Assembly: GCA_959606905.1 (NCBI GenBank)
Contig: CAUHML010000004.1
Location: 1-64,000 of the forward strand
DNA: 64,000 nt
Direction of reading: 5' to 3'
Source: an uncultured Bacteroides sp.
GTDB taxonomy: Bacteria > Bacteroidota > Bacteroidia > Bacteroidales > Bacteroidaceae
Shown: one piece after another, positions 19,846 to 28,691 of the stretch
Position numbering within the stretch: position 1 is the stretch's first letter
Layout of the letters: each line of letters opens with the position of its first letter
Notes under the pieces: model-generated
Database searches by the model: none
The model's input: the letters and a program-made list of their open reading frames with translations, nothing else
Told to the model about the DNA's origin: nothing
Position numbers and translations under genes: made by a program

Positions 19846-19858
19846 CGAACGGCGTTCG
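19846..19858. promoter_or_regulatory. Dyad symmetry in the acn/helicase divergent region
   Basis: CGAAC-GGC-GTTCG, a palindrome with 5-bp arms between the divergent acn and helicase genes. It could be an operator, but one small dyad is weak evidence. Confidence 0.25.
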
Positions 19859-19909
19859 AGGATTGTTTAACAAAATGAAATATTTTTTCTATCCAAAAAG
19901 AAGATTCGT

Positions 19910-19917
19910 TACCTTTG
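19910..19917 (+). promoter_or_regulatory. -7 box directly before the helicase gene
   Basis: TACCTTTG matches TAnnTTTG and is followed by CAC. Only 8 bp separate it from the ATG at 19926, predicting a leader of a few bases at most. Confidence 0.6.
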
Positions 19918-19925
19918 CACTTATT

Positions 19926-21818
19926 ATGAATAATAATTCGAAAAGCCCGGTCTCCGACCTTCAGTACCAGCAACTCCTGCTACGCATGGAGTATGAATAC
20001 GAGAAAGAGGAATTCAAGCGACAAACCGAAACAATGGGTATTGCCCGTAAAGTGAAACGCGGTCTGTGCTGGTATCCCGTCTCTCCCGGTCGAAGCTACT
20101 ACAATTCTCTGAATCAACTTGTAATAGATATTACACGGACCGAAAATAAAGAGATAGAACACTCTTTCGAGTTTGGTCGCCCCGTCTGTTTTTTCCACCA
20201 GTCTTTCGATGGAAAAGTGAAATATATGAATTTTATTGCTACCGTCAGTTACGCAGACGAAGAAAGAATAGTAGTGGTTTTACCTGGTGCAGGGGCAGTT
20301 ATAGAGTTACAAGCGGACAGTTCATTAGGTATACAACTTTATTTTGATGAAACATCCTACCGGACAATGTTCGAAGCATTAGAAGATGCAATCCGCGCCA
20401 AAGGTAACCGCCTCTCAGAACTGCGTGATATCTTGCTGGGAACGCAAAATCCCGGATTCCGTGAATTATACCCTGTCCGTTTTCCATGGCTGAACAGTAC
20501 ACAGGAGACAGCCGTCAACAAAGTATTATGCACGCGTGATGTCGCCATTGTCCACGGCCCTCCGGGAACAGGAAAAACAACCACGCTCGTCGAAGCGATT
20601 TATGAAACGCTGCACCGGGAACCGCAAGTACTTGTCTGCGCTCAAAGCAACACTGCTGTAGACTGGATAAGTGAAAAACTGGTAGACCGTGGCGTACCAG
20701 TTCTCCGCATCGGCAACCCTACACGAGTAAATGATAAAATGTTATCATTTACTTACGAGCGCCGTTTCGAAAGTCATCCCGCCTATCCCGAGCTTTGGGG
20801 AATCCGAAAATCAATCCGTGAAACGGGCAGCCGGATGCGCAAAGGTAGTTATTCCGAACGGGAGGGTATGCGCAGCCGCATGAGCCGCCTCCGTGACCGT
20901 GCTACTGAACTGGAAATACAAATTAACACCGACCTTTTCGACAGTGCCCGTGTAATTGCTTCAACATTGGTCAGTAGTAACCACCGCCTACTCAACGGCC
21001 GACGTTTCCCTACCCTGTTTATAGATGAAGCTGCCCAAGCACTCGAAGCAGCCTGCTGGATTGCCATTCGCAAAGCTGACCGAGTGATTCTTGCCGGAGA
21101 CCACTGTCAACTCCCTCCTACTATCAAATGTATCGAAGCCGCCCGTAGCGGACTGGATCACACACTAATGGAGAAAGTGGTACATAAGAAACCTTCTGCT
21201 GTCTCACTGCTCAAAATGCAATACCGAATGCACGAATCAATCATGCGTTTTCCATCCGAATGGTTTTACCACGGAGAATTGGAAGCTGCACCGGAAGTGC
21301 GTTACCGGAGCATTCTCGATTTCGACACGCCTATGAACTGGATAGATACCTCTGAAATGGATTTTCACGAGGAATTTGTAGGTGAGAGTTTCGGACGCAT
21401 CAATAAACAGGAAGCCAACCTGCTTCTCCAGGAATTGGAGGCATATATCAACCGGATCGGAAAAGCAAGAATATTGGACGAAAAGATTGATTTCGGATTG
21501 ATTTCGCCTTATAAAGCACAAGTACAATATCTAAGGAGTAAAATTAAAGTAAGCAGCTTTCTACGTCCTTTCCGTAGCCTTATCACGGTCAACACAGTAG
21601 ACGGCTTTCAAGGACAAGAACGGGATGTTATCTTTATCAGCCTTGTTCGTGCAAACGAGGACGGACAAATAGGATTTCTGAACGACCTGAGGAGGATGAA
21701 CGTGGCTATCACCCGTGCCCGTATGAAACTGGTCATTCTCGGAGATGCCGTCACACTTACCAAGCATCCTTTTTATAAGAGATTGATGTCATTCATAAAA
21801 AAAGAGGATTATGAGTAA
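19926..21818 (+). CDS. Upf1/IGHMBP2-like superfamily 1 helicase (AAA domain)
   Basis: Predicted DNA/RNA helicase of 630 aa. Motif I is GPPGTGKTTT, motif II is DEAA (FIDEAAQALEA), motif III is GDHCQLPPT, then QYRMH, motif V is TVDGFQGQERDVI and motif VI is NVAITRAR. The frame is open from 19863, but the promoter at 19910 lies inside that extension, so 19926 is preferred. An internal ATG near 19986 is the alternative if a normal leader is required. The N-terminal 180 residues form the beta-barrel region usual for this group. The substrate is unknown. A terminator hairpin overlaps the stop codon. Confidence 0.9.
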   Translation: MNNNSKSPVSDLQYQQLLLRMEYEYEKEEFKRQTETMGIARKVKRGLCWYPVSPGRSYYNSLNQLVIDITRTENKEIEHSFEFGRPVCFFHQSFDGKVKYMNFIATVSYADEERIVVVLPGAGAVIELQADSSLGIQLYFDETSYRTMFEALEDAIRAKGNRLSELRDILLGTQNPGFRELYPVRFPWLNSTQETAVNKVLCTRDVAIVHGPPGTGKTTTLVEAIYETLHREPQVLVCAQSNTAVDWISEKLVDRGVPVLRIGNPTRVNDKMLSFTYERRFESHPAYPELWGIRKSIRETGSRMRKGSYSEREGMRSRMSRLRDRATELEIQINTDLFDSARVIASTLVSSNHRLLNGRRFPTLFIDEAAQALEAACWIAIRKADRVILAGDHCQLPPTIKCIEAARSGLDHTLMEKVVHKKPSAVSLLKMQYRMHESIMRFPSEWFYHGELEAAPEVRYRSILDFDTPMNWIDTSEMDFHEEFVGESFGRINKQEANLLLQELEAYINRIGKARILDEKIDFGLISPYKAQVQYLRSKIKVSSFLRPFRSLITVNTVDGFQGQERDVIFISLVRANEDGQIGFLNDLRRMNVAITRARMKLVILGDAVTLTKHPFYKRLMSFIKKEDYE

Positions 21819-21828
21819 TCCTCTTTTT
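21799..21828. terminator. Terminator overlapping the helicase stop codon
   Basis: Perfect 13-bp stem AAAAAGAGGATTA/TAATCCTCTTTTT with loop TGAG. The TAA stop (21816-21818) forms the base of the 3' arm next to the loop. T runs on both strands make it usable in both directions. Confidence 0.85.
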
Positions 21829-22121
21829 ATCAAAGCCCCTTTTCTCACGAGAAAGAACTTTTTTAACACAAACAAAACAAACAATGTTTTCTGTCTTATA
21901 TACCCTTTTTATCTTTCGCCACATCAGACTCAAGTCTTGGAATTAAAAATTCGAGATATTCTATCAATCGGCTTTTTCTTACCAGCAAAGGACTGTTGGT
22001 CTAACAGACACTTATAAACAGATATTGGGATATAGGAAATATATATATTTTACGTTCTTATTCCGGTATTTCATTTTTATAGTAGTTCTTCATTATTACA
22101 ACTTGTTTTATTTTGTTGCCA
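21829..22121 (-). ncRNA. Candidate small transcript in the helicase-ilvC gap
   Basis: This 400-bp gap holds no sizeable gene. A -7 box at 22122-22129 points leftwards after the ilvC terminator, and a strong hairpin closes the far side at 21799-21828. A transcript of roughly 290-320 nt is therefore possible. The only open frame found near its 5' end is an 11-codon one at 22058-22093. I recognise no known RNA family. Confidence 0.3.
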
Positions 22122-22129
22122 CAAAGATA
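22122..22129 (-). promoter_or_regulatory. Orphan -7 box
   Basis: The minus strand reads TATCTTTG, an exact TAnnTTTG match, with no annotated gene downstream before the bidirectional terminator. No clear -33 element is seen. Confidence 0.45.
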
Positions 22130-22175
22130 ACAACAAACTTGCATTATTTCTCTATAAAGACGGGGATATTTTGAA

Positions 22176-22210
22176 AAAAAGACGGAAAGAGTGTTTCTTC
22201 CCGTCTTTTT
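22176..22210 (-). terminator. ilvC terminator
   Basis: AAAAAGACGG/CCGTCTTTTT with an inner AAGA/TCTT pairing, followed on the minus strand by a T run. It lies 23 bp after the ilvC stop and closes the ilv operon. Confidence 0.85.
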
Positions 22211-22232
22211 ACGACATATATATTCAATCTGA

Positions 22233-23276
22233 TTAGTTATTTTCAGGGCGAAGTTTGCGTACTGTTACAGCAGTCTGCCACATCTCGCTTTCGCGCAATG
22301 CTTTCAGTTCCACTTCCAGTTTCTCACGATAATCCGGTTTAGAGTTGGAATCAATAGAAATCTGTGCTTCGTTACCAGTCTTAACACTGTGATACAACTT
22401 TTCAACTACCGGTTTGATAGCATCGTGGAAGGGCCCCATCCAGTCGAGGGCACCACGTTGAGCAGTAGTAGAGCAATTAGCGTACATCCAGTCCATACCG
22501 TTCTTTGCAAACAACGGCATCAAGGACTGAGTCAGTTCTTCCACTGTTTCGTTGAATGCTTCAGAAGGAGTGTGACCGTTTTCACGTAATACTTCGTATT
22601 GTGCCAACAGCAAACCTTGGATTGCACCCATTAGCGAACCACGTTCACCTGTCAAATCGGAAGTAGCTTCTCGTTGGAAAGTTGTTTCGAACAGATAACC
22701 AGAACCGATACCAATGCCCAAAGCGATTGTCTTTTCATAAGCTTTGCCCGTAGCATCCTGATAGATAGCGTAAGAAGAGTTCAGGCCACGACCTTCGAGA
22801 AACATAGTACGCAATGAAGTTCCTGATCCTTTAGGTGCGACCATGATTACATCGATATCAGCAGGAGGAACTACACCTGTACGATCGTTCCAAGTGATAG
22901 CAAAACCATGAGAGAAATAAAGAGCTTTTCCTGCAGTCAGATAAGGCTTGATAGTAGGCCATACAGACATTACTGCTGCGTCAGACAACAGACACATTAC
23001 GATAGTACCTTTCTCGCAAGCTTCTTCAATGCCGAACAAAGTCTCTCCCGGAACCCAGCCGTCTGCTACTGCTTTATCATATGTTTTTCCCGGACGTTGA
23101 CCAACGATAACATTGAAACCGTTATCACGCAGGTTCAATGCCTGACCGGGACCTTGTACACCATAACCGATTACAGCGATTGTTTCATCTTTCAATACTT
23201 CACGAGCCTTTTCCAAAGGAAATTCGTCACGGATTACTACATTTTCAATAGTACCGCCAAAATTCAACTGTGCCAT
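22233..23276 (-). CDS. ilvC: Ketol-acid reductoisomerase
   Basis: Second common step of valine/isoleucine synthesis (NAD(P)H- and Mg-dependent). The 347-aa protein has GYGVQGPGQALNLRDNG as nucleotide-binding motif, the VAPKGSGTSLR region, and the acidic metal site around ETTFQREATSDLTGERG. It is the last gene of the ilv operon, 65 bp after the thioesterase. No separate promoter is evident. Confidence 0.95.
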   Translation of the reverse strand: MAQLNFGGTIENVVIRDEFPLEKAREVLKDETIAVIGYGVQGPGQALNLRDNGFNVIVGQRPGKTYDKAVADGWVPGETLFGIEEACEKGTIVMCLLSDAAVMSVWPTIKPYLTAGKALYFSHGFAITWNDRTGVVPPADIDVIMVAPKGSGTSLRTMFLEGRGLNSSYAIYQDATGKAYEKTIALGIGIGSGYLFETTFQREATSDLTGERGSLMGAIQGLLLAQYEVLRENGHTPSEAFNETVEELTQSLMPLFAKNGMDWMYANCSTTAQRGALDWMGPFHDAIKPVVEKLYHSVKTGNEAQISIDSNSKPDYREKLEVELKALRESEMWQTAVTVRKLRPENN

Positions 23277-23341
23277 TTTCTTTTTTGTTTTTAGTTTTGG
23301 GGACTTACGCCACCCGTTATTAATTGATTTTATATTCTATG

Positions 23342-24085
23342 TTATTCAAATATCACTTTCGAACGACAAACGACTTCACTACCGTTTTTCTTCACTTCTA
23401 CATGAAACTCGTTTGAATTAGCCTCGTCGCAGAAAAAAGAGAGTTCATCACCGAAATAACTTTCGGCTACGTATGCCATTTCAAAGCGGCGGATTCGTTT
23501 CGTCTTGTACAAGTCAATCGGAAACAAATCGAGGATATGCTCGATATAGCGGATACTATTTACATGACCGTTAATGTCAATGTCACTGTACTTTGCCGTC
23601 AGGGTAGCTACCGGTCGGTCGCTCGTCACTTTGATGCGCGAAGGTTTTTCAATAGGGCAAGGTTCGTCACATACGTAGTCTACGATACTTCCTCCGTGTA
23701 AGGTCAGCAAATCTGCCGGTTTGCGGGTATTGAGACTAATCATTGCCCATACGGAACGTGCGTATCCGATCTTTTTCCCATCTTTATCAATAATAGCGAA
23801 ATTACGGTCAGTAAACAGACGATAGACATTTTCCACCCATGTCTGAACCGAGAAGTTCTCGTATTGATAAGGCATTTCGTCTAATTCTACAGCCAGGCGC
23901 GAGAGCACCCATGTGTAGTTATCTTCGTTCAGTGTCGCAATACCAAAGCCACGGTCACTTGCATGAAAACCTGCACAATTCAGTAGATGATTTCCCAACA
24001 CCCCCATAGTCAGGCGACCGTTAAAGTCTACATGGAAAGGTTCCGCCACAAACTGATAAGTTCCTATTTTATTTTCTTCACTCAT
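23342..24085 (-). CDS. Acyl-ACP thioesterase
   Basis: Releases fatty acids from acyl carrier protein. The 247-aa protein is a tandem hot-dog fold of the FatA/FatB-like family (PF01643 type), with N-terminal catalytic-loop residues near NHLLNCAGFHASDRG and the second-domain motif SDIDINGHVNSIRYIE, where Asn and His are the expected active-site residues. It overlaps ilvN by one base and is embedded in the ilv operon between ilvN and ilvC. A link between branched-chain keto acids and branched fatty acids is an attractive inference from that position. Confidence 0.92.
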   Translation of the reverse strand: MSEENKIGTYQFVAEPFHVDFNGRLTMGVLGNHLLNCAGFHASDRGFGIATLNEDNYTWVLSRLAVELDEMPYQYENFSVQTWVENVYRLFTDRNFAIIDKDGKKIGYARSVWAMISLNTRKPADLLTLHGGSIVDYVCDEPCPIEKPSRIKVTSDRPVATLTAKYSDIDINGHVNSIRYIEHILDLFPIDLYKTKRIRRFEMAYVAESYFGDELSFFCDEANSNEFHVEVKKNGSEVVCRSKVIFE

Positions 24086-24648
24086 TATTCCTGCAGGTTT
24101 TTACTTTCGTTATATTTTGCCTCCCGTCCGTCGAGGAACTCATTCACCCGTTCAAAACAACTGGTGGTAATCGCCACACGCCCCGAACGAACAAACTGCA
24201 AAACACAATTCAATACCCGGAGTTCACCGTAAAGCGAGGTTATATCTTCACTCATCCCGTTCTTCTCAACAATGGAAAACACCGGGTTTACTTCCACTAT
24301 ACGAGCATTGTATCGACGGATTAACTTGGACGCTTCCGGATTCTCCTGAAAAGCAGGAGTAGACACCTTATATAATGCGATTTCATGGAAATATATTTCA
24401 TCTTCCGTGAAGTAATGCGCCTGAATCACGTCGATTTTCTTCTCTATCTGTTTCACTACCTTCTCAATAGTGTCCTTATCTGTCCAAGCTGTGATTGTAT
24501 ATTTATGCACACCTTTGATAGATGAAGCAGAAACATTCAAACTTTCGATATTGATCTGCCGACGGGTAAATACAGCCGTCACCTGATTCAGCAATCCGGC
24601 AATATTCTCAGAATGAACAATGATTGTATATAATGTTTTATCACTCAT
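24085..24648 (-). CDS. ilvN: Acetolactate synthase small (regulatory) subunit
   Basis: Regulatory partner of IlvB, with an N-terminal ACT domain (TLYTIIVHSENIAGLLNQVTA region) for end-product feedback and a C-terminal domain to about residue 187. The frame is open upstream to 24690, overlapping the ilvB end, but homologues start at MSDKTLYTI, so 24648 is chosen (187 aa). It follows ilvB closely, as the two subunits are needed together. Confidence 0.92.
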   Translation of the reverse strand: MSDKTLYTIIVHSENIAGLLNQVTAVFTRRQINIESLNVSASSIKGVHKYTITAWTDKDTIEKVVKQIEKKIDVIQAHYFTEDEIYFHEIALYKVSTPAFQENPEASKLIRRYNARIVEVNPVFSIVEKNGMSEDITSLYGELRVLNCVLQFVRSGRVAITTSCFERVNEFLDGREAKYNESKNLQE

Positions 24649-24683
24649 AACTTTAAATTTTAAATACGAACTCTCAACTTCCC

Positions 24684-26381
24684 CTAACATTCCAACAACA
24701 TTTGATTCACCGAACCGCCCGGAGGAGTCATCGGCAATACGTTGCCTTCTTCTATTACGCAGGCTTCAAGCAGGAACGGTCCGTCCGTTGCCAGCATTTC
24801 ATCGATAGCCACTTTCAATTCTTCACGGGAATAGACACGTTTGGAAGGAATGTCATATGCGGAAGCTATTTTCATGTAGTCCGGATTCAACATCGGAGTA
24901 AATGAATAACGGCGGTTGAAGAACATAGCCTGCCACTGGCGCACGTTTCCGAGGAAGTTATTATTCAGGCAGATGATTTTCACCGGAGCTTTCTGTTCCA
25001 TGATAGTTCCGAGTTCCTGGATATTCATTTGAAGTCCGCCGTCTCCCATAAACACGCAGACGGTACGCTCCGGTGCACCGAAAGTGGCTCCGATAGCTGC
25101 GGGAAGTCCGAACCCCATTGTTCCAAGCCCTCCGGAAGTAATAATACTGCGTTCTTTCGAATATTTAAAGTAACGAGCAGATATCATCTGGTTCTGACCG
25201 ACATCCGTCACCAATACTGCTTCATGGTGGGTTGCCTCACTTACGGCACGTGCTACTTCGCCCATGGTCAGTGAATCCGTAGCCGGATAAAGTTCGGGAC
25301 GAATTACTTTTTCTTCCTCCACCTTCTCATATTCTTTAAAACTATCGTTCCATTCGGTATGCTTGTTCTCTTTTAGTAATCCGGTTACGGCAGCTAATGT
25401 ATTTTTGCAATCTCCCAGAACAGCGATATCTACTTTCACGTTTTTATTTACTTCCGCAGGATCTATATCAAAATGGATTACTTTTGCCTGTTTGGCATAA
25501 GTAGCCAGATTACCTGTCACGCGATCATCAAAACGCATACCGACAGCAATCAGGACATCACATTTGTTGGTATTGATGTTCGGACCTAAATTACCATGCA
25601 TTCCCAGCATACCTTTATTCAAAGGATGATCGGTAGGCAAAGCGGAAAGTCCGAGCAATGTACATCCGGCAGGCATATCAGCTTTTTCAATAAAGGCTCT
25701 CAGTTCACTTTGTGCATTTCCGAGTTCTACCCCCTGTCCTACCAATACAAGCGGACGTTCGGCATTATTTATCAGTTCGGCGGCTTCCTTCACAGAATCT
25801 TCATCGGTATCAGGCACCGGAACATAACTACGTATAAAATCCAGCTTCGCCGGCTCGTATTTTGTCTTTGCATTCTGTGCATCTTTGGCGAAGTCCAATA
25901 CTACCGGACCGGGACGACCGCTACGGGCAATATAGAATGCACGTGCCACCGCCCAAGCTACATCTTCTGCACGGCGAATCTGATAACTCCATTTAGCGAT
26001 AGGCTGGGTGATACCTACCAAGTCGACTTCCTGAAAAGCGTCTGTTCCGAGAAAACCCGTCCCTACCTGTCCGGCAATAACTACGATAGGTGTACTGTCT
26101 ATCATTGCATCGGCAATACCGGTGATTGTATTCGTTGCTCCGGGACCGCTTGTCACCAGACAAACACCTACCTCACCCGATACGCGGGCAAAACCTTGCG
26201 CTGCATGAGCAGCTCCCTGTTCGTGGCGAACCAAGATATGGTTCAATGTATTTTGATGATCGTACAAAGCATCGAATACCGGCATGATAGAACCTCCGGG
26301 ATAACCGAAGATAGTAGTCACTCCCTGATGTTCCAAGGAACGCATCAATGCTTCCGCACCTGTTATTAAGTCTTTACTCAT
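24684..26381 (-). CDS. ilvB: Acetolactate synthase large (catalytic) subunit
   Basis: Thiamine-diphosphate enzyme forming acetolactate or acetohydroxybutyrate. The 565-aa protein has the catalytic Glu in VRHEQGAAHAAQGFAR, the central FAD-binding region, and the ThDP motif GDGGLQMN ending in NN (ICLNNN). It is the second gene of the ilv operon, 25 bp after ilvD. Confidence 0.96.
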   Translation of the reverse strand: MSKDLITGAEALMRSLEHQGVTTIFGYPGGSIMPVFDALYDHQNTLNHILVRHEQGAAHAAQGFARVSGEVGVCLVTSGPGATNTITGIADAMIDSTPIVVIAGQVGTGFLGTDAFQEVDLVGITQPIAKWSYQIRRAEDVAWAVARAFYIARSGRPGPVVLDFAKDAQNAKTKYEPAKLDFIRSYVPVPDTDEDSVKEAAELINNAERPLVLVGQGVELGNAQSELRAFIEKADMPAGCTLLGLSALPTDHPLNKGMLGMHGNLGPNINTNKCDVLIAVGMRFDDRVTGNLATYAKQAKVIHFDIDPAEVNKNVKVDIAVLGDCKNTLAAVTGLLKENKHTEWNDSFKEYEKVEEEKVIRPELYPATDSLTMGEVARAVSEATHHEAVLVTDVGQNQMISARYFKYSKERSIITSGGLGTMGFGLPAAIGATFGAPERTVCVFMGDGGLQMNIQELGTIMEQKAPVKIICLNNNFLGNVRQWQAMFFNRRYSFTPMLNPDYMKIASAYDIPSKRVYSREELKVAIDEMLATDGPFLLEACVIEEGNVLPMTPPGGSVNQMLLEC

Positions 26382-26406
26382 TCTTTATTTATATTGAAGA
26401 TGAATA

Positions 26407-28209
26407 TCAGTCGATGATTCTCACTGCTCCCTTATCGGCGGAACTTACCATGCTGGCGTATGCTTTCAGACTCTTTGGCACGTAACGGTCGCGAGTGACG
26501 GGAGTCATCGGGCGTGCAACCAGTTCTTCATCTGTTAGTCGCACGTTAATCGTCCGGGCGGGAATGTCAATTTCGATAATATCTCCGTCTACAATTTTTC
26601 CGATATTACCTCCGGCAGCCGCTTCGGGAGATATATGTCCGATACTCAATCCGGAAGTTCCACCACTGAAACGTCCATCGGTAATCAAAGCACATTCTTT
26701 GCCGAGGTGACGAGATTTTATATAAGAGGTAGGATACAACATTTCCTGCATACCGGGGCCACCCTTCGGACCTTCGTGCGTAATGACGACAACATCGCCA
26801 CTGACGACTCGGCCCCCAAGGATACCTTCACAGGCTGCTTCTTGCGAATCAAAGACTTTGGCAGGTCCGGTGAATTTCCAGATACTTTCGTCCACACCTG
26901 CTGTTTTTACTACGCAACCATCTTGTGCTATGTTTCCTTTCAATACCGCCAGTCCGCCATCTTTGCTATAAGCGTGTTCGAAATCACGGATACACCCATT
27001 AGTGCGGTCTGTATCCAACTCTTTATAGTACATACCTTGCGAACCGAGTACAAGATTAAATTTATTTGCAGCTGCACTCGAATATTTCCTGATTGCTTTT
27101 TCGCTCACATTCGGGCTGGTGATTGAATATTCGTCGATAGCTTCCCCCAGCGTCATTCCATCTACCCGGCGAACGGAAGTATCCACCAAACCGGCTTTCG
27201 CCAGTTCATCCATAATAGCGATGATACCACCGGCACGGTTTACATCCTGAATATGATATTTCTGTGTATTCGGAGCTACTTTGCAGAGACAGGGAGTTTT
27301 GCGTGAAAGCATATCTATATCATCCATTTTAAAATCAACTTCCGCTTCGTGAGCTACCGCCAACAGGTGAAGAACTGTATTGGTGGAACCTCCCATTGCT
27401 ATATCCAATGTCATAGCGTTCAGGAATGCCTGCCGGGTGGCAATGCTACGGGGAAGTATACTCTCGTCTCCTTCTTCATAGTATTTCATAGCGTTTTCTA
27501 CAATCAGTTTGGCTGCATCTTTGAAAAGCTGTGTACGGTTTTCGTGAGTAGCTACAATAGTTCCGTTGCCCGGCAACGCCAAACCGATTGCTTCATTGAG
27601 ACAGTTCATAGAGTTAGCAGTAAACATGCCGGAACAACATCCGCAAGTAGGACAAGCATTTTGTTCGATATTCGCTACTTCCTGATCGCTTACGCTTTCA
27701 TCGGCCGATTTAATCATCGCATCAATCAGATCGAGGTGCTGACCGTTCCATTCGCCAGCTTCCATTGGCCCGCCTGATACGAACACGGTAGGAATATTCA
27801 GACGCATAGCCGCCATTAACATACCCGGAGTGATTTTATCACAGTTGCTGATACATACCATTGCATCCGCCTTATGTGCATTGACCATATATTCCACGCT
27901 GTCTGCAATGATGTCACGTGAAGGAAGTGAATAAAGCATTCCGTCATGCCCCATAGCAATACCATCATCGATAGCTATTGTATTAAACTCCGCAGCGAAG
28001 CATCCCAGCTTTTCAATTTCCGCCTTCACCTGCTGACCGATTTCATGTAGATGTACATGCCCCGGAACAAACTGTGTGAATGAATTTACGATCGCTATAA
28101 TGGGTTTTCCCATCTGACTCTTCTTCATACCGTTGGCTGCCCACAATGCACGGGCTCCCGCCATCCGACGGCCTTGCGTACTAAACGAACTGCGTAATTG
28201 CTTTTTCAT
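26407..28209 (-). CDS. ilvD: Dihydroxy-acid dehydratase
   Basis: Iron-sulfur enzyme of valine/isoleucine synthesis. The 600-aa protein contains the cluster cysteines in [11 protein letters not shown] and in [18 protein letters not shown], and the C-terminal GRFSGGTSG motif. It is the first structural gene of the operon, downstream of a 25-codon leader peptide and attenuator (28231-28387). Confidence 0.96.
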   Translation of the reverse strand: MKKQLRSSFSTQGRRMAGARALWAANGMKKSQMGKPIIAIVNSFTQFVPGHVHLHEIGQQVKAEIEKLGCFAAEFNTIAIDDGIAMGHDGMLYSLPSRDIIADSVEYMVNAHKADAMVCISNCDKITPGMLMAAMRLNIPTVFVSGGPMEAGEWNGQHLDLIDAMIKSADESVSDQEVANIEQNACPTCGCCSGMFTANSMNCLNEAIGLALPGNGTIVATHENRTQLFKDAAKLIVENAMKYYEEGDESILPRSIATRQAFLNAMTLDIAMGGSTNTVLHLLAVAHEAEVDFKMDDIDMLSRKTPCLCKVAPNTQKYHIQDVNRAGGIIAIMDELAKAGLVDTSVRRVDGMTLGEAIDEYSITSPNVSEKAIRKYSSAAANKFNLVLGSQGMYYKELDTDRTNGCIRDFEHAYSKDGGLAVLKGNIAQDGCVVKTAGVDESIWKFTGPAKVFDSQEAACEGILGGRVVSGDVVVITHEGPKGGPGMQEMLYPTSYIKSRHLGKECALITDGRFSGGTSGLSIGHISPEAAAGGNIGKIVDGDIIEIDIPARTINVRLTDEELVARPMTPVTRDRYVPKSLKAYASMVSSADKGAVRIID

Positions 28210-28230
28210 TTCAATCTATCTTTTAATTAA

Positions 28231-28262
28231 AGAGCCTTTCTCACATCAGTGAGAAAGGCTCT
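28231..28262 (-). terminator. ilv attenuator terminator hairpin
   Basis: A perfect 14-bp stem AGAGCCTTTCTCAC/GTGAGAAAGGCTCT with a 4-nt loop, 22 bp before ilvD. On the minus strand a T/A-rich stretch (TTAATT) follows instead of a long T run. Its upstream arm can pair alternatively with 28304-28313, where the ten bases GTGAGAAAGG of the 3' arm are repeated. Confidence 0.85.
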
Positions 28263-28303
28263 AAATTCTATCTTTTATGGTACGAACACATACAACACAA
28301 AAA

Positions 28304-28317
28304 CCTTTCTCACGCTC
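28304..28317 (-). promoter_or_regulatory. Antiterminator arm overlapping the leader stop codon
   Basis: The minus strand reads GAGCGTGAGAAAGG. Ten bases (GTGAGAAAGG) duplicate the 3' arm of the terminator and can pair with its 5' arm. The leader peptide's TGA stop lies within this element, so a ribosome finishing the leader would cover it. Confidence 0.7.
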
Positions 28318-28387
28318 TTGATGGGACCACCACGACGCGAATAATATGCAGGACTGCTAGGTTAATAGATGTATGTAACATATTCAT
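28310..28387 (-). CDS. ilv operon leader peptide
   Basis: A 25-codon open frame too short for standard gene calling. It reads MNMLHTSINLAV, then LHIIRVVVV, then PSRA and stop. Isoleucine (3), leucine (3) and valine (5) make up 11 of 25 codons, with an Ile-Ile-Arg-Val4 block just before the stop. It resembles the enterobacterial ilvG leader in design. It starts 27 bp after the -7 box, and the stop codon lies in the antiterminator arm, the geometry expected for ribosome-mediated attenuation by branched-chain amino-acid supply. Confidence 0.8.
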   Translation of the reverse strand: MNMLHTSINLAVLHIIRVVVVPSRA

Positions 28388-28413
28388 ATCTTCTTTTCTT
28401 TATTTTCGTGCTG

Positions 28414-28444
28414 CAAAGGTAAGGGCTTTTTTATTATCTCCAAA
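28414..28444 (-). promoter_or_regulatory. ilv operon promoter
   Basis: On the minus strand, TTTG (28444-28441), a 19-bp spacer and TACCTTTG (28421-28414): an ideal Bacteroidetes -33/-7 promoter, followed by the leader peptide. Confidence 0.85.
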
Positions 28445-28635
28445 CAAATCGAAGAAAAAAATCACTCAAAAACTAAAAATTGTAAGATAAGAGCGGCATT
28501 ATTTCTCTATTTTATCACTTAACAGTTGAATTTGCAACTATTATCCAACCGTACACTTCTTCCCGTCTTTCTGACAAAAGCACTTAATAATCTGAAATTT
28601 ACCTTCCCCATACCGGAGAGCAAGCAAATAATTCG

Positions 28636-28643
28636 TATCTTTG
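28636..28643 (+). promoter_or_regulatory. slyD promoter -7 box
   Basis: TATCTTTG (TAnnTTTG) 48 bp before the slyD ATG. Confidence 0.6.
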
Positions 28644-28691
28644 CCCACCTATCTTTTTAGGAATTTATTAATTTAGAAATAAAAATATCAA

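Noticed and set aside
25596..26369. Plus-strand frame of 257 codons opposite ilvB
   Set aside because: Complementary to a well-supported catalytic gene with all motifs; composition is that of a shadow frame.
22233..28209. Independent promoters for ilvB, ilvN, the thioesterase and ilvC
   Set aside because: Gaps are 65 bp or less and contain no TAnnTTTG match on the minus strand, so one transcript from 28414-28444 is the simplest reading.
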